A stretch of 64,000 nt of DNA from Verrucomicrobiales bacterium (lineage in GTDB: Bacteria; Verrucomicrobiota; Verrucomicrobiia; Verrucomicrobiales; DEV007): positions 211,101-275,100 of the forward strand of contig JARGPH010000002.1 of assembly GCA_029213065.1 (NCBI GenBank), read 5' to 3'. The notes under the pieces are model-generated. The model was not told where the DNA came from. It did no database searches and saw nothing but the letters and a program-made list of their open reading frames with translations. Positions 1 through 9,327 of this stretch are shown here, one piece after another. A program made the position numbers and the translations under genes. Each line of letters starts with the position of its first letter. Position 1 is the stretch's first letter.

Positions 1-2649
1 AATGCACCGAAAGGAAGCTGGAAGGCGATTAATCTCGATGATATCGAAGGAACCTCGAAAGCACCTGAAGTGAAGGGTGTCACACCGGATTCACTTGCTT
101 ACATCATCTATACTTCCGGTTCTACAGGAACACCGAAAGGCGTTGAGATCCCGCACCGTGCTGCAGTGAACTTTCTCCGTTCGATGGAGAAAGCTCCGGG
201 CCTGAGCGCGGACGACACCCTTCTTGCGGTGACGACGCTCTCGTTCGATATCTCCCTCCTGGAACTCTTCCTGCCACTCCTTGCCGGCGCGAAAGTCGTC
301 ATGGCCGGCGGTGATGATGTCAAAGACGGTCGTCGACTTGCCAATCTTCTTTCCGAGGAGGACATCACGGTGATGCAGGCAACTCCTGCGACCTGGCAGC
401 TTCTTCTCGACAGCGGTTGGGAAGGTAAGAGTGATCTCCGGATCTTCTGTGGCGGTGAAGCGCTCACGAGAAGCCTCGCGAACACGCTCGTCAACTCAGC
501 TGCGGAAGTCTGGAACCTTTACGGCCCTACTGAAACAACGGTCTGGTCTTCGATTGAGAAGATCGAAGAAGGGGACGAGACGATTTCAATCGGTCTTCCG
601 ATCGCGAACACACAGGTTTATATTCTCGATGGAAACGACAAGCTCGTGCCTCAGGGATTCACCGGTGAACTCTGGATCGGTGGCGCAGGCCTCGCCCGGG
701 GGTATCGCAACCAGCCCGATCTCACTGCGGAAGCGTTCCGTGAGATTGAGCTTCCCGTTGTCGGAAAACAGCGACTTTACCGAACCGGCGACCTTGCACG
801 CTGGAATCGGGACAACAAGCTGGAGTGCCTTGGACGTGTTGATTTCCAGGTGAAGGTCAGAGGTGTCCGGATGGAACTCGGCGATATCGAACAGCAGATG
901 GAAAGCATCGCCGGTATCAAACAGGCTGTCGTTGCTAAACGCGAGGACCTGCCGACAGGTGAAGGCCTCGTCGGATACTACATCGCTGACAGCAGTTCGT
1001 TCGAGGCCGCTACGATTCGTGAGAATCTTGCCGCGAATCTTCCTGCGAGTTACATTCCCGCGTTCTTCAAGCGTGTTGAGGAATTTCCTCTGACGCCGAA
1101 CCGTAAGATCGACCGCCGTCGTCTTCCTATGCCGACGATCGGTGCTTCCTCCGATGGAGAGAAAGTGGCACCGCGGACCTCTGCAGAAGAGCGACTCTGG
1201 AAAGTGTTCAGCCGCAATTTCGATTCAGAAGACTTCGGTGTTACCGACAACTTCTTCGAAATGGGCGGAGACTCACTGATGGCGCTTCGCATCATCGTTG
1301 ACGTGTCTGACGAGTTCGGACAGGACGTGCCGGTGGACGTTTTCCTCACTCATGCCAATATCGAGCAACTGGCTCAATATCTGTCGAGTGAACGCGTTGA
1401 AACGGCTCCAGTGTCCTCCGGTTCAGATGAAGAGTCGGAAGTGATCCCATCGTTTGAAGACTTCGCCCACATCACGATCGAAGATACCGTCGAAGAGATG
1501 CCGAAATTGGATGCGGTCGCACTGACCTACATTCCGGATGTTTTGGCTAACTTGTCAGGGATGACACGCGACGAAATCTCCGAGAGAATGTTCGCGAACA
1601 AGCCGCGTCTCACGAATGTGTATGAACTCGACGAAGGTAAGATCGGTGTCTTGATGCTCCCTTGCTTCGAAACCGATTTCTACAAAGAACTCGATTCGGT
1701 GAAAGCTCCGACGATCGCCGCCCTTGAAATGGCAGCTGAAGCGGGTGCCAAGTGCGTTTCACTCACCGGTGTCATTCCAATGACAACCGACCACGGTCGC
1801 AAGATCAGCGAGTGGATCAAAGGACGCAAAGACCTCCCGGAGATCACGACAGGTGACGCGACTCGTTCAGCGACGATTGTGAAGTCGGTTGAAGGCATCC
1901 TCGCTAAAACAGGACGTGACCTTTCTGACGAAACCCTCTCCGTGGTCGGTCTCGGCTCGATTGGATTTGGAACCTTGCGCCTAATGCTCGACGTCATGGA
2001 GCATCCGAAGCACTTGATCCTCTGCGATCCCTATCAAACCGATGATCAGATGAGCCGTTGCCGCGACCTTATTCGCGACGCCGGTTACCAGGGGCAGGTG
2101 GATATCGTGAAAAATGGAGGCGCGCTTCCTCCGGAGGTTTACGCAGCATCGATTGTCGTTGCTTCGTCCAACCTTCCCGGTGTTCTCGATATCAAGGCTC
2201 TGAATCCGAATACGCTGATCGTGGATTACAGCTTCCCGCCAGTCTTCCGTGTTGATGAGGCGATTCGCCGATTCACAGCGGACCAAGACATTCTCTTCAC
2301 GACAGGTGGAGAACTCAGGATGTCGAACGTGGTGAGCGAAACAATCTACCTTCCCGACGAAGCTGAAGATGTTGATGAGTCCGTTCAGGACGCGTTCAGC
2401 AAATTCCTCGCGGGTCGTGATAAGAATGAAATCACCGGTTGTGTTCTCGTCAGTCTCCTGACCGGATCTAACGACGATCTTTCTTCCACGGTCGGGCCGC
2501 TCGATCACAAGGAGGCAGTGGCTCACTACGAAGCTCTCGAAGAGATGGGCGTGACACCTGCAAAACTGCAGATGTCCGGCTTTTTCCTCCCCGAGAAGGG
2601 AATCGACTCGTTTCTCAATAATGAGCGGGATGCGTCGACTACTACTTGA
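1..2649 (+). CDS. NRPS-like protein, 3' part: adenylation, carrier and AAR-like reductase domains
   Basis: The frame is open from base 1, so the gene enters from the left and its start is not in view. The adenylation domain shows the core motifs TSGSTGTPKG (112-141), YGPTETT (about 520-540), YRTGD, GRVDFQVKVRG and NRKID. A carrier domain follows, with EMGGDSL; its serine at 1273-1275 is the phosphopantetheine site. An acidic linker leads to about 380 residues from nt 1500 on that are not a condensation, thioesterase or SDR-type reductase domain. They resemble cyanobacterial acyl-ACP reductase (AAR) in motif order: TTGDATRSA, the Rossmann loop GLGSIG (1948-1965), LIVDYSFPP, TTGGELRMS, and a late cysteine (2440-2442) in ITGCVLVSLL. 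Inference: a tethered amino or other carboxylic acid is released reductively as an aldehyde. The AAR link rests on recalled motif order, not on a search. Substrate is unknown. Confidence 0.85.
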   Translation, partial: NAPKGSWKAINLDDIEGTSKAPEVKGVTPDSLAYIIYTSGSTGTPKGVEIPHRAAVNFLRSMEKAPGLSADDTLLAVTTLSFDISLLELFLPLLAGAKVVMAGGDDVKDGRRLANLLSEEDITVMQATPATWQLLLDSGWEGKSDLRIFCGGEALTRSLANTLVNSAAEVWNLYGPTETTVWSSIEKIEEGDETISIGLPIANTQVYILDGNDKLVPQGFTGELWIGGAGLARGYRNQPDLTAEAFREIELPVVGKQRLYRTGDLARWNRDNKLECLGRVDFQVKVRGVRMELGDIEQQMESIAGIKQAVVAKREDLPTGEGLVGYYIADSSSFEAATIRENLAANLPASYIPAFFKRVEEFPLTPNRKIDRRRLPMPTIGASSDGEKVAPRTSAEERLWKVFSRNFDSEDFGVTDNFFEMGGDSLMALRIIVDVSDEFGQDVPVDVFLTHANIEQLAQYLSSERVETAPVSSGSDEESEVIPSFEDFAHITIEDTVEEMPKLDAVALTYIPDVLANLSGMTRDEISERMFANKPRLTNVYELDEGKIGVLMLPCFETDFYKELDSVKAPTIAALEMAAEAGAKCVSLTGVIPMTTDHGRKISEWIKGRKDLPEITTGDATRSATIVKSVEGILAKTGRDLSDETLSVVGLGSIGFGTLRLMLDVMEHPKHLILCDPYQTDDQMSRCRDLIRDAGYQGQVDIVKNGGALPPEVYAASIVVASSNLPGVLDIKALNPNTLIVDYSFPPVFRVDEAIRRFTADQDILFTTGGELRMSNVVSETIYLPDEAEDVDESVQDAFSKFLAGRDKNEITGCVLVSLLTGSNDDLSSTVGPLDHKEAVAHYEALEEMGVTPAKLQMSGFFLPEKGIDSFLNNERDASTTT

Positions 2650-2684
2650 TGCTTGATATTTAATCAGAATCTGATTTCTTAAGG

Positions 2685-2707
2685 AGCCCCGAATTTCGGG
2701 GCTTTTT
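2685..2707 (+). terminator. Rho-independent terminator of the NRPS-like gene
   Basis: An 8-bp perfect stem, AGCCCCGA and TCGGGGCT with a 3-nt loop (2685-2703), is followed by a short T-run. It lies 35 bases after the stop codon and before the next + strand gene, so it separates the two transcription units. Confidence 0.85.
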
Positions 2708-2770
2708 AATTGGAAGCTCAGTCTAATAATGCGTGTGCTTCTCCCGTCATACACTGGTCAGAAGAGGAAC

Positions 2771-4978
2771 ATGAGACAGACCGCTAAAATCATCCTGGGG
2801 CTGGTGCTCGTTTTCGGGATAGCCAACGTATTCGGCTATCCGCTTACTCTCGATCAACGGGAACGTTTCAAGCGCTACATTCCCCGCAGTTTCGCGAAGC
2901 TTGAAGCCGCGGAGCCTGTTCATGTCGTTTCGATCGGGGACGGGGTCATGGGTGGAATCACTCCACTGCCAACGGCGTGGGAAAGTGGCAATCCTCTGTT
3001 TTCCTATACGGGGATGTTCCTGACCCGTCTTGCACGGGAGTTTTTCTACACCGGTGGCGTTGAACTGCTGAACCCTCCGGAGGGTGGCTCCGCCAAGATA
3101 TCGCCCTATCTGGGAAATGAGATCACCTTGGAGAATCTTACGATCCCGGACGGCAACGCCCTTGATGGCCTTCGCCGCGCGACGACGGATGCTTTCGTTC
3201 ACGATCCCGATATGCTTCTGGTCCAGTTTGGGATTTATGACTCCTTCGGCTACCTCTCAATCGACAGCTATCAGCGGGCCGTTCAGGAAATCATCGATGC
3301 CGCTAAGCGTTCCAATACCGACGTGGTGATCTTCAGCCCGACCCTTGTCAATTTTGGCGAAGGGGCCATGGAGTGGGGGATTACAAGGCCATACGCCACT
3401 GCGGCACGCGAAGTCGCGGCATTGAACGGGGTGCTCTTTATCGATCTGGGTGCTCACCTCACGAGGCTTGGTGGAGGGATCGATCCCGCCTCTGAACCTC
3501 AGGCGGGGATGCAGGTGATTGGCGACAAACTCACCGGCATTTTCAAGTTCGGACCTGATCTGCAGACTCGTGAGCGGATTCATCCAGCCGGGAAAGCGAA
3601 CGAGTATCTTGGCGAAGTCATCTTTGATGATCTCAAGAACGGTCCCCGCGAATCGAATTTCACGTTTGCCGCAGTCGCCGCCTACGAGAACAACAGCAAG
3701 ATCAATGTCACGGTCGCGATCACGAATCAATCAGATCAGCCGCATGAAGGCAGTATCGGTGCACTCTCTGTCGGCAGTTCTATTGTTCCGGTTGATATCG
3801 CCCAGCGTTTCAAGGTGGATCCGGGAAAAACAACTCAGCTCCTCTTTCGCTACAAGCGCCCGCTCGTGGGAAAAGCGCGCGACGGTTCAGACCTCTTCTA
3901 TCCAGTCGCGGCAAGTGATGAATTGGGGCGTTTCAGTTTTGTTCTCGAAGACACCGTCGGTTCGGAATTGGTGGATCTTCCTGTCCGGGTGGGGCCGGTC
4001 ACGGCGCTATGGAAATCCCGCCACTACATCAACGTGTCGAATAAGCTGCGCATCGAATGGGATCTCGTGAGCGGCTACGACAAGCCGGTTTCGGGGACTT
4101 TTCAGGTGGGGATGGGAGATAAAGTGGGGCCACCAACCCCTTTTTCGGTATCTCCACTTGGAACCAAGACGGTATTTTCTATTTTTGACTTCGAGGGTGG
4201 CAATGAGGCGCAGATCCAGAAAGATGTCTGGATTCAGGTCGAAGCGGACGGGCGGATCGTCCGCTTCACTCGCGAGATGGAGGCGACCAAGGATATCGTG
4301 CTCGGCGAACCGATCGCGATGAAGCCATGGGCGGACTACGCCAATGCAAGACCGGCCGGCACCGTCGATGCCAAAGCGCGGCCGGAAGGAAAGGCGACCT
4401 GGCTGTTCGATGCTGATGAAAAAGCACTGTATGCGATTGCGAGACTTGAGCGGCTTCGTATTCCGGACATGGGTGACAAAGCGGCGATTCAAGTCCGTCT
4501 CTTTCTCGATGCAAGATCCAGTGACGGTATCAGCAGTTTCGGGGCGATTGAGCCCATAGAAGTTTATACCAAAGCCTCTGATGGGCCCGGCGTGACTTCT
4601 CCGATTCAACTCGGATCGTTCGGATCGGGCTACAACATGCTTTTGAGCGAAAAGGGTATTACTTCGACTCTGGATGATGCAGATGATGGTGCAAAACTTC
4701 TTACGATTCGAATCCCGAGAACCTATCTCCATGAGCACGAGTGGGATTTGGGATCGATTGATTCTGTCCTCGGATTCCGTGCTGAACTGACGCTGGCTGA
4801 CTCTCTCCCTGACGCGACTGAACCGTTCCCGGCCCGCAACCGCTATGAGACGAGCAGTCCTTCCTTTGCCTTCGACAATCGACCGATTCTCGGATTCCAT
4901 GAGAATGATGCAAGAGCGCTTTCCACGCTCAGACTCTCGCGGACCCCGGTGAGCAGTTGGTCGGTTAGGATTTATTAG
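2771..4978 (+). CDS. Secreted SGNH-hydrolase-like protein with degenerate catalytic residues
   Basis: The ATG at 2771 is preferred over an upstream in-frame ATG at 2729 because an AGAGGA ribosome-binding site precedes it and a hydrophobic export signal follows directly. The N-terminal third has the SGNH/GDSL layout: SIGDGVMGG where block I should read GDS, LLVQFGIYDSF in the GxND position, and RERIHPAGKANEYLG for the His block. The nucleophile serine is glycine (codon 2942-2944) and the Asp three residues before His is Glu, so hydrolase activity is doubtful. The rest (about 450 residues) looks like beta-sandwich modules with no family I recognise. It is followed by an intact SGNH gene, suggesting a binding or helper role; that is inference. 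Confidence 0.75.
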   Translation: MRQTAKIILGLVLVFGIANVFGYPLTLDQRERFKRYIPRSFAKLEAAEPVHVVSIGDGVMGGITPLPTAWESGNPLFSYTGMFLTRLAREFFYTGGVELLNPPEGGSAKISPYLGNEITLENLTIPDGNALDGLRRATTDAFVHDPDMLLVQFGIYDSFGYLSIDSYQRAVQEIIDAAKRSNTDVVIFSPTLVNFGEGAMEWGITRPYATAAREVAALNGVLFIDLGAHLTRLGGGIDPASEPQAGMQVIGDKLTGIFKFGPDLQTRERIHPAGKANEYLGEVIFDDLKNGPRESNFTFAAVAAYENNSKINVTVAITNQSDQPHEGSIGALSVGSSIVPVDIAQRFKVDPGKTTQLLFRYKRPLVGKARDGSDLFYPVAASDELGRFSFVLEDTVGSELVDLPVRVGPVTALWKSRHYINVSNKLRIEWDLVSGYDKPVSGTFQVGMGDKVGPPTPFSVSPLGTKTVFSIFDFEGGNEAQIQKDVWIQVEADGRIVRFTREMEATKDIVLGEPIAMKPWADYANARPAGTVDAKARPEGKATWLFDADEKALYAIARLERLRIPDMGDKAAIQVRLFLDARSSDGISSFGAIEPIEVYTKASDGPGVTSPIQLGSFGSGYNMLLSEKGITSTLDDADDGAKLLTIRIPRTYLHEHEWDLGSIDSVLGFRAELTLADSLPDATEPFPARNRYETSSPSFAFDNRPILGFHENDARALSTLRLSRTPVSSWSVRIY

Positions 4979-5093
4979 GTGCCTCGCGGCAGGGCGCGTC
5001 CGAATTTCCGGGGAGAGCCCGGCCAGGCTGCGACATCATTGCGTGATCGAATCCGGCTGGGCGGGAACGATTCGATTACCTATCGTTTCGCAC

Positions 5094-5936
5094 ATGATGA
5101 AACGATTCCTGTTATCGACGTTGCTGGGGCTGGCCTTTTTACTGTCTGGTCCGGCTCTGGGGGAACACGAAGGCAAAGTTCGAATCCTTCTTCTCGGAGA
5201 CAGCACGACAGAGGGAAGTGTTCCGCGTCGATTGAAACCCGAAGGCCCGCACTTCGAGGAAGTGATGGAGCAACTTCTTAACGGAGAGGACGATTTACCT
5301 CCGTGCGAGGTGATCAATTCCAGTCAGAGCGGCGAAACGATCAAACGGCTTTTCGATTCCGGTCGCTACGATAAGAAGGGTGCCGATCTCGAGGGCATCG
5401 ACTACATCTTTATCCGTTACGGGATCAACGACAAAGCGAAGCGGGAGAATTTCCCGGTGAATTTCGTGGCCGATTTTCACGGAATGATAGAGCGGCTCCG
5501 TAAAGATCATCCCGGCGCACTTATCATTCCGATGACCGTGATTCCCTTCTCCAGTGAAGAGGTGAGCAAGGAGATCAATGATCTGATCCGGGAGGTGGCG
5601 CATCATGAAAAGCTCGAAGTCTTTGATATCTATCCCCGCTATGCCGCCGAGTTGGAAAAGGGCTACAATATGCTCAACTACCGGCGCTATCCGATCGCGA
5701 AGATTCCCGAAAAGTATCACGAGTGGTTGCAGCCACGAGTCACGGGAGATCGTGTTGAGGTGATGGGGAACGAGCTTGATGGCATTTTCGGACATCTTCC
5801 CGGCTGGACTTCAGATCGGCATCCGAACCTTGCCGGTTACAACGTCATCGCCGACGAATCGGTCAAGTATCTCGCTCCGATTTTGCGGAAGCGAAACCCG
5901 GTGAAAGCGAAGGCCGCAGAGCCGGTGGCGAAGTGA
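5094..5936 (+). CDS. Secreted SGNH/GDSL hydrolase
   Basis: Starts at ATG 5094 (or the adjacent ATG 5097), giving a clean signal peptide MMKRFLLSTLLGLAFLLSG ending near GPALG. The SGNH blocks are intact: LLLGDSTTEG (nucleophile Ser), NSSQSGETI (Gly block), RYGINDK (Asn block) and DRHPNLAGYN (catalytic His). The family removes ester groups such as acetyl or other acyl decorations, often from polysaccharides; the substrate cannot be told from sequence. It lies 115 nt downstream of a related protein that has lost its nucleophile, and upstream of an oxidoreductase and a sulfatase, so a role in carbohydrate ester removal outside the cytoplasm fits. Confidence 0.85.
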   Translation: MMKRFLLSTLLGLAFLLSGPALGEHEGKVRILLLGDSTTEGSVPRRLKPEGPHFEEVMEQLLNGEDDLPPCEVINSSQSGETIKRLFDSGRYDKKGADLEGIDYIFIRYGINDKAKRENFPVNFVADFHGMIERLRKDHPGALIIPMTVIPFSSEEVSKEINDLIREVAHHEKLEVFDIYPRYAAELEKGYNMLNYRRYPIAKIPEKYHEWLQPRVTGDRVEVMGNELDGIFGHLPGWTSDRHPNLAGYNVIADESVKYLAPILRKRNPVKAKAAEPVAK

Positions 5937-6013
5937 CTCCGTTCGGAGCGCTGACGCATCCACGGAAGAGGCTTCCTTGACCGTGCCGGCTGATCCGTCG
6001 CAGAATCTCCGAC

Positions 6014-7327
6014 ATGAAATCGGATCAGGTGAAGCGACGGGAATTTGTGAAGCACTCAGCCATTCTCGCCTCCGCGGCGGCCGCTTTTCCCGGCGGAGCC
6101 CATGCTCAGAGAAAGGACGTCGACAAGATTCGTGTCGCCCTGATTGGTTGCGGGGGACGAGGCACCGGCGCCGCTGCTCAGGCGCTCGCCGCCGATGATC
6201 GCGCCGAGCTGTGGGCGATGGGGGACATCAGTGAGGGACAACTTTCACGGAGTGCGGAAGTGCTCGCGAAGAATGCGCCGCGACCTGATCAGGTTAATCT
6301 CAGTCCCGAGCGGCAATTTATCGGCCTCGATGCCTTTCAAAAAGTGATGGCGCTCGACGATCTCGATGTCGTGATCCTGACGACACCTCCGGGATTTCGC
6401 CCGCAGCATTTTGAAGAAGCTGTCGCGGCGGGAAAACATGTCTTTATGGAGAAGCCGGTCGCGGTCGATCCGCCGGGAATTCGTCAGGTCCTCGCAGCTG
6501 CCGAAGTAGCGAAAGAGAAACATCTCAAAGTCGGGGTGGGCTTCAACCGGCGGCACAGTCCCATTCACCACGAGACGATCGGTAGGCTTCATCGTGGGGA
6601 CATTGGTGAGATTCCTCTCATTCAAATGTTCAACTGTCGGGCCGATGTGAACAAGCGCAATGTCAGGGAGGATGGCCAGAGTGAGTTGGAATTTCAGGTG
6701 CGGAACTGGTATTACTTCACCTGGCTGAGCGGTGATTTCATGGTCGAGCAAAGTGTCCACGAATTCGACGTCGTGAAGTGGATCAAGCACGAAGCCAATC
6801 CGGTTTCCTGTCAGGGTCAGGGAGGGCGAATCGTCCGGACCGGTCCAACGAATGGACAGATTTACGATCACTACAGCGTCGACTTCCAGTATGCCGACGG
6901 CTCGCAGGTGATCACGCAGCACCGTCACATTCCTAAATGCTGGAGTTGGTTCGGTGAAAAGATTACCGGCACAAACGGAACCGCTGAATTGTCCTTTAAG
7001 AGCAATGGGGCGGTTAAATCAAACGACCCGGCGATCGCTCCGTGGCGGGCAAAGGAAAAAGAGAATTCCTACCAGCTCGAACACGATGCGCTTTTTAAAG
7101 CAATTCGCGAAGATCTTCCCCACAATGAGGCGGAGCGCAGTGCCTATTCCACCTTGTTTCCTATCATGGGACGCATGGCCGCCTACAGCGGAAAAGTCGT
7201 GACCTGGGAGGAGGCGCTGAACTCCGGGGAACGTCTTGGATTATATCCCTCAAGCTGGGATGAAGAGCCACCCTGCCATCCCGACGAGAACGGGGAATAC
7301 GAAACTTTTCTCCCGGGACAGGGGTAG
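6014..7327 (+). CDS. Tat-exported GFO/IDH/MocA family oxidoreductase
   Basis: The N-terminus carries a twin-arginine signal (KRREFVKHSAILASAAAAF) before the Rossmann fold GCGGRGTGA at about residues 47-55. The family signature EKPVAVDPPGIRQVL follows, with the conserved EKP lysine, and then the C-terminal substrate domain. Members oxidise or reduce sugars and inositols using NAD(P), often with the cofactor tightly bound when exported; the specific sugar is not readable. Length (437 aa) is typical for the exported planctomycete/verrucomicrobial group. It follows two SGNH proteins and precedes a sulfatase, forming a likely polymer-degradation neighbourhood. A 22-nt tandem repeat element lies directly downstream. 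Confidence 0.9.
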   Translation: MKSDQVKRREFVKHSAILASAAAAFPGGAHAQRKDVDKIRVALIGCGGRGTGAAAQALAADDRAELWAMGDISEGQLSRSAEVLAKNAPRPDQVNLSPERQFIGLDAFQKVMALDDLDVVILTTPPGFRPQHFEEAVAAGKHVFMEKPVAVDPPGIRQVLAAAEVAKEKHLKVGVGFNRRHSPIHHETIGRLHRGDIGEIPLIQMFNCRADVNKRNVREDGQSELEFQVRNWYYFTWLSGDFMVEQSVHEFDVVKWIKHEANPVSCQGQGGRIVRTGPTNGQIYDHYSVDFQYADGSQVITQHRHIPKCWSWFGEKITGTNGTAELSFKSNGAVKSNDPAIAPWRAKEKENSYQLEHDALFKAIREDLPHNEAERSAYSTLFPIMGRMAAYSGKVVTWEEALNSGERLGLYPSSWDEEPPCHPDENGEYETFLPGQG

Positions 7328-7340
7328 ATTTTTCGAAACT

Positions 7341-7376
7341 CAACAGGGTCAGGTCGTGGACTGAACAGGGTTAGGT
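7341..7376 (+). repeat. 22-nt tandem repeat element, copy A
   Basis: One full 22-nt unit (7341-7362, beginning CAACAGGGTCAGG) is followed by a partial second unit (7363-7376, GAACAGGGTTAGGT). The same unit occurs at 23951-24010 and at 47973-48010. It sits 13 nt after the stop of a GFO/IDH/MocA gene, in a 221-nt spacer otherwise without recognisable features. It resembles REP-like intergenic elements; no mobilising gene is in the window. Confidence 0.6.
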
Positions 7377-7548
7377 GAATATCGTGAGATCCGGTTCGCG
7401 CGGATTCCGCTGTCGATGAAGGGCGCGGCGCCGATGATACCGCGGGCTGAGGGGATTTAACATGTCTGGAGAAAGTAAATCTTATAGGCGATTTTTGACG
7501 GGAATAGGCGAGTGACCTCTTTCCCGGTATGTTCTAAGATCGATACTC

Positions 7549-9069
7549 ATGAAGCTCGCCCTTTCTTTTGCTCTTTCCGTAGTCCTGCTCTCAGGCTCCG
7601 CGCTTTCCGCAGCCGATCAGCCTAACATTCTCATTCTCTATGCGGATGATCTCGGATTTGGCGATCTGACTTGTTACCACGCGGAGTCAAAAATCCCGAC
7701 ACCCAACCTCGATCAGCTTGCGGCGGAGGGGATGCGTTTTACTGACGGTCATTCTTCCTCGGGTATTTGCACTCCGAGTCGCTACGCGCTTCTGACGGGG
7801 CGGCATCACTGGCGTGATTTTCACGGGATTGTGAATGCCTTCGGGGATTCCGCCTTCAAACCGGGGCAGCTTACCATGGCCGGGATGTTGAAAGCAAAAG
7901 GCTACGATACTGCCGCGATCGGGAAGTGGCACCTCGGATGGGATTGGGCTGCCGTGAGAAAACCCGATGCAGTTCAAACCGGAGAGGGAAGGCGGAAGAC
8001 CTGGGGACCTGAGGCGTTTGACTGGGACAAGTCGATTCCAAACGGCCCGCTCGATCATGGCTTTAACCACTATTTCGGTGATACCGTGATCAATTTTCCT
8101 CCCTACTGTTGGATCGAGGATGACAAGGTGGTGAAAGCTCCCGATACGCTGATGGATACGGCGAAATGGAAGCCGATTAAAGAGGGTAACTGGGAGTGCC
8201 GCCCCGGCCCGATGACGAGTGACTGGGATCCCTACGAGAATATCCCGACGACGACGTCCAAGGCGATCGACTACATCAAAGGCCAGGCGAAAACCGAGGA
8301 GCCTTTTTTCCTCTACTTCGCATTTCCGTCTCCCCATGCACCGATTATCCCGAATGATGAGTTCGACGGGAAATCAGGAGCAGGGCCTTACGGTGATTTT
8401 GTGGTGGAAACCGATGACGCCTGCGGGCGCATTCTCGCCGCGCTGAAGGAGAGCGGTCAGGCGGAGAATACAGTCGTGATTTTCTCGGCTGATAACGGGC
8501 CGGAGCACTATGCCTACGCCCGGGATGAGAAATACGACCACTGGTCTTCGCATCCCTTGCGCGGGCTGAAGCGGGACATTTATGAAGGCGGTCATCATGT
8601 CCCCTTTATCGTGAAATGGCCCGGTGTGACAGAGGCTGGAAATGTGAATGACGCGCTTGTTTCCCAGATCGATATCATGGCGACGGTGGCTTCGGCTTTG
8701 GAGATAGAACTGCCGGATGATGCCGCGGGAGATTCACACGACTTGCTGCCCCTCTTGAAAGGTGAGGCAGATGCAGTTCGCTCGAGCCATGTCCACAATA
8801 CCTACGAAGGGCAATATGCGATCCGTGAGGGGAACTGGCTCCTCATTGATCACAAAACCGGCTATAGATCGAAGAAGAGCGCCAAATGGGAGAAAAAGCA
8901 TGGCTATCCTGCTGATGATAAGGGACCGGTCGAACTTTACGATCTCAGCGACGACATCGGCCAGAGAAACAACCTGAGTGCCGAAAACCCGGAGAAGGTG
9001 AAGGAGCTGCAGGCCCTGCTCAAGGAGATTCAGGAGCGTGGCGTCTCTGCACCGAGGCTCTTGAATTAG
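7549..9069 (+). CDS. Secreted sulfatase (arylsulfatase family)
   Basis: A signal peptide (about residues 1-21) precedes the sulfatase N-terminus [14 protein letters not shown], whose Asp pair (33-34) binds Ca2+. Cys74 in [14 protein letters not shown] is the residue converted to formylglycine by the sulfatase-maturing enzyme; the C-x-P-S-R motif is intact. IGKWHLG and FSADNGPEH supply further active-site residues. Length (506 aa) matches secreted type I sulfatases of polysaccharide degraders. The protein hydrolyses sulfate esters, probably from carbohydrates in the periplasm or outside the cell. No maturation enzyme gene is visible in the window. A hairpin terminator follows. Confidence 0.93.
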   Translation: MKLALSFALSVVLLSGSALSAADQPNILILYADDLGFGDLTCYHAESKIPTPNLDQLAAEGMRFTDGHSSSGICTPSRYALLTGRHHWRDFHGIVNAFGDSAFKPGQLTMAGMLKAKGYDTAAIGKWHLGWDWAAVRKPDAVQTGEGRRKTWGPEAFDWDKSIPNGPLDHGFNHYFGDTVINFPPYCWIEDDKVVKAPDTLMDTAKWKPIKEGNWECRPGPMTSDWDPYENIPTTTSKAIDYIKGQAKTEEPFFLYFAFPSPHAPIIPNDEFDGKSGAGPYGDFVVETDDACGRILAALKESGQAENTVVIFSADNGPEHYAYARDEKYDHWSSHPLRGLKRDIYEGGHHVPFIVKWPGVTEAGNVNDALVSQIDIMATVASALEIELPDDAAGDSHDLLPLLKGEADAVRSSHVHNTYEGQYAIREGNWLLIDHKTGYRSKKSAKWEKKHGYPADDKGPVELYDLSDDIGQRNNLSAENPEKVKELQALLKEIQERGVSAPRLLN

Positions 9070-9110
9070 GTGCGCGGAGCAGTCGGCGGGATTCGCTTTC
9101 GCTTTCGAGT

Positions 9111-9130
9111 GAGGCGCATCTCGCCTTTTT
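9111..9130 (+). terminator. Probable terminator after the sulfatase
   Basis: A short hairpin, AGGCG and CGCCT with a 5-nt loop (9112-9126), runs directly into TTTTT. It lies 42 nt after the sulfatase stop. The stem is short, so confidence is moderate. Confidence 0.5.
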
Positions 9131-9139
9131 ATGCGGGGG

Positions 9140-9220
9140 AGTGACCGTGATACTGGCAGATTGCAATGCTGACAGTGCAAGCTGCATAGAATAAACGGTC
9201 ACAGGTCACTTTTCTTTTTT
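9140..9220 (+). ncRNA. Nested hairpin with two alternative outer stems and a T-rich tail
   Basis: GTGACCGT (9141-9148) can pair with ACGGTCAC (9195-9202). Inside, GCAG-TTGCA (9156-9165) pairs with TGCAA-CTGC (9176-9185). Alternatively AGTGACC (9140-9146) can pair with GGTCACT (9204-9210), which is followed at once by TTTCTTTTTT. The two outer pairings share the same left arm and exclude each other, as in an attenuator. It could equally be a small RNA with its own terminator. Function is inferred from pairing alone. Confidence 0.4.
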
Positions 9221-9327
9221 CGACTGAATGGAGGAAATGTTGATCGTTTCCTGCTCCCGCGTGAGTTCCCTCACCGCCGGTTAGAGAGCGATACAGATCG
9301 GCACAGGTTTTGCACGTAAATCCTCCT

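Noticed and set aside
1981..2754. Minus strand frame of 257 codons covering the end of the NRPS-like gene
   Set aside because: It spans the terminator and opposes the AAR-like domain; no protein-like motifs.
4007..4900. Minus strand frame of 297 codons in the first SGNH gene
   Set aside because: Shadow of the + strand gene, Arg/Ser-rich without domain signal.
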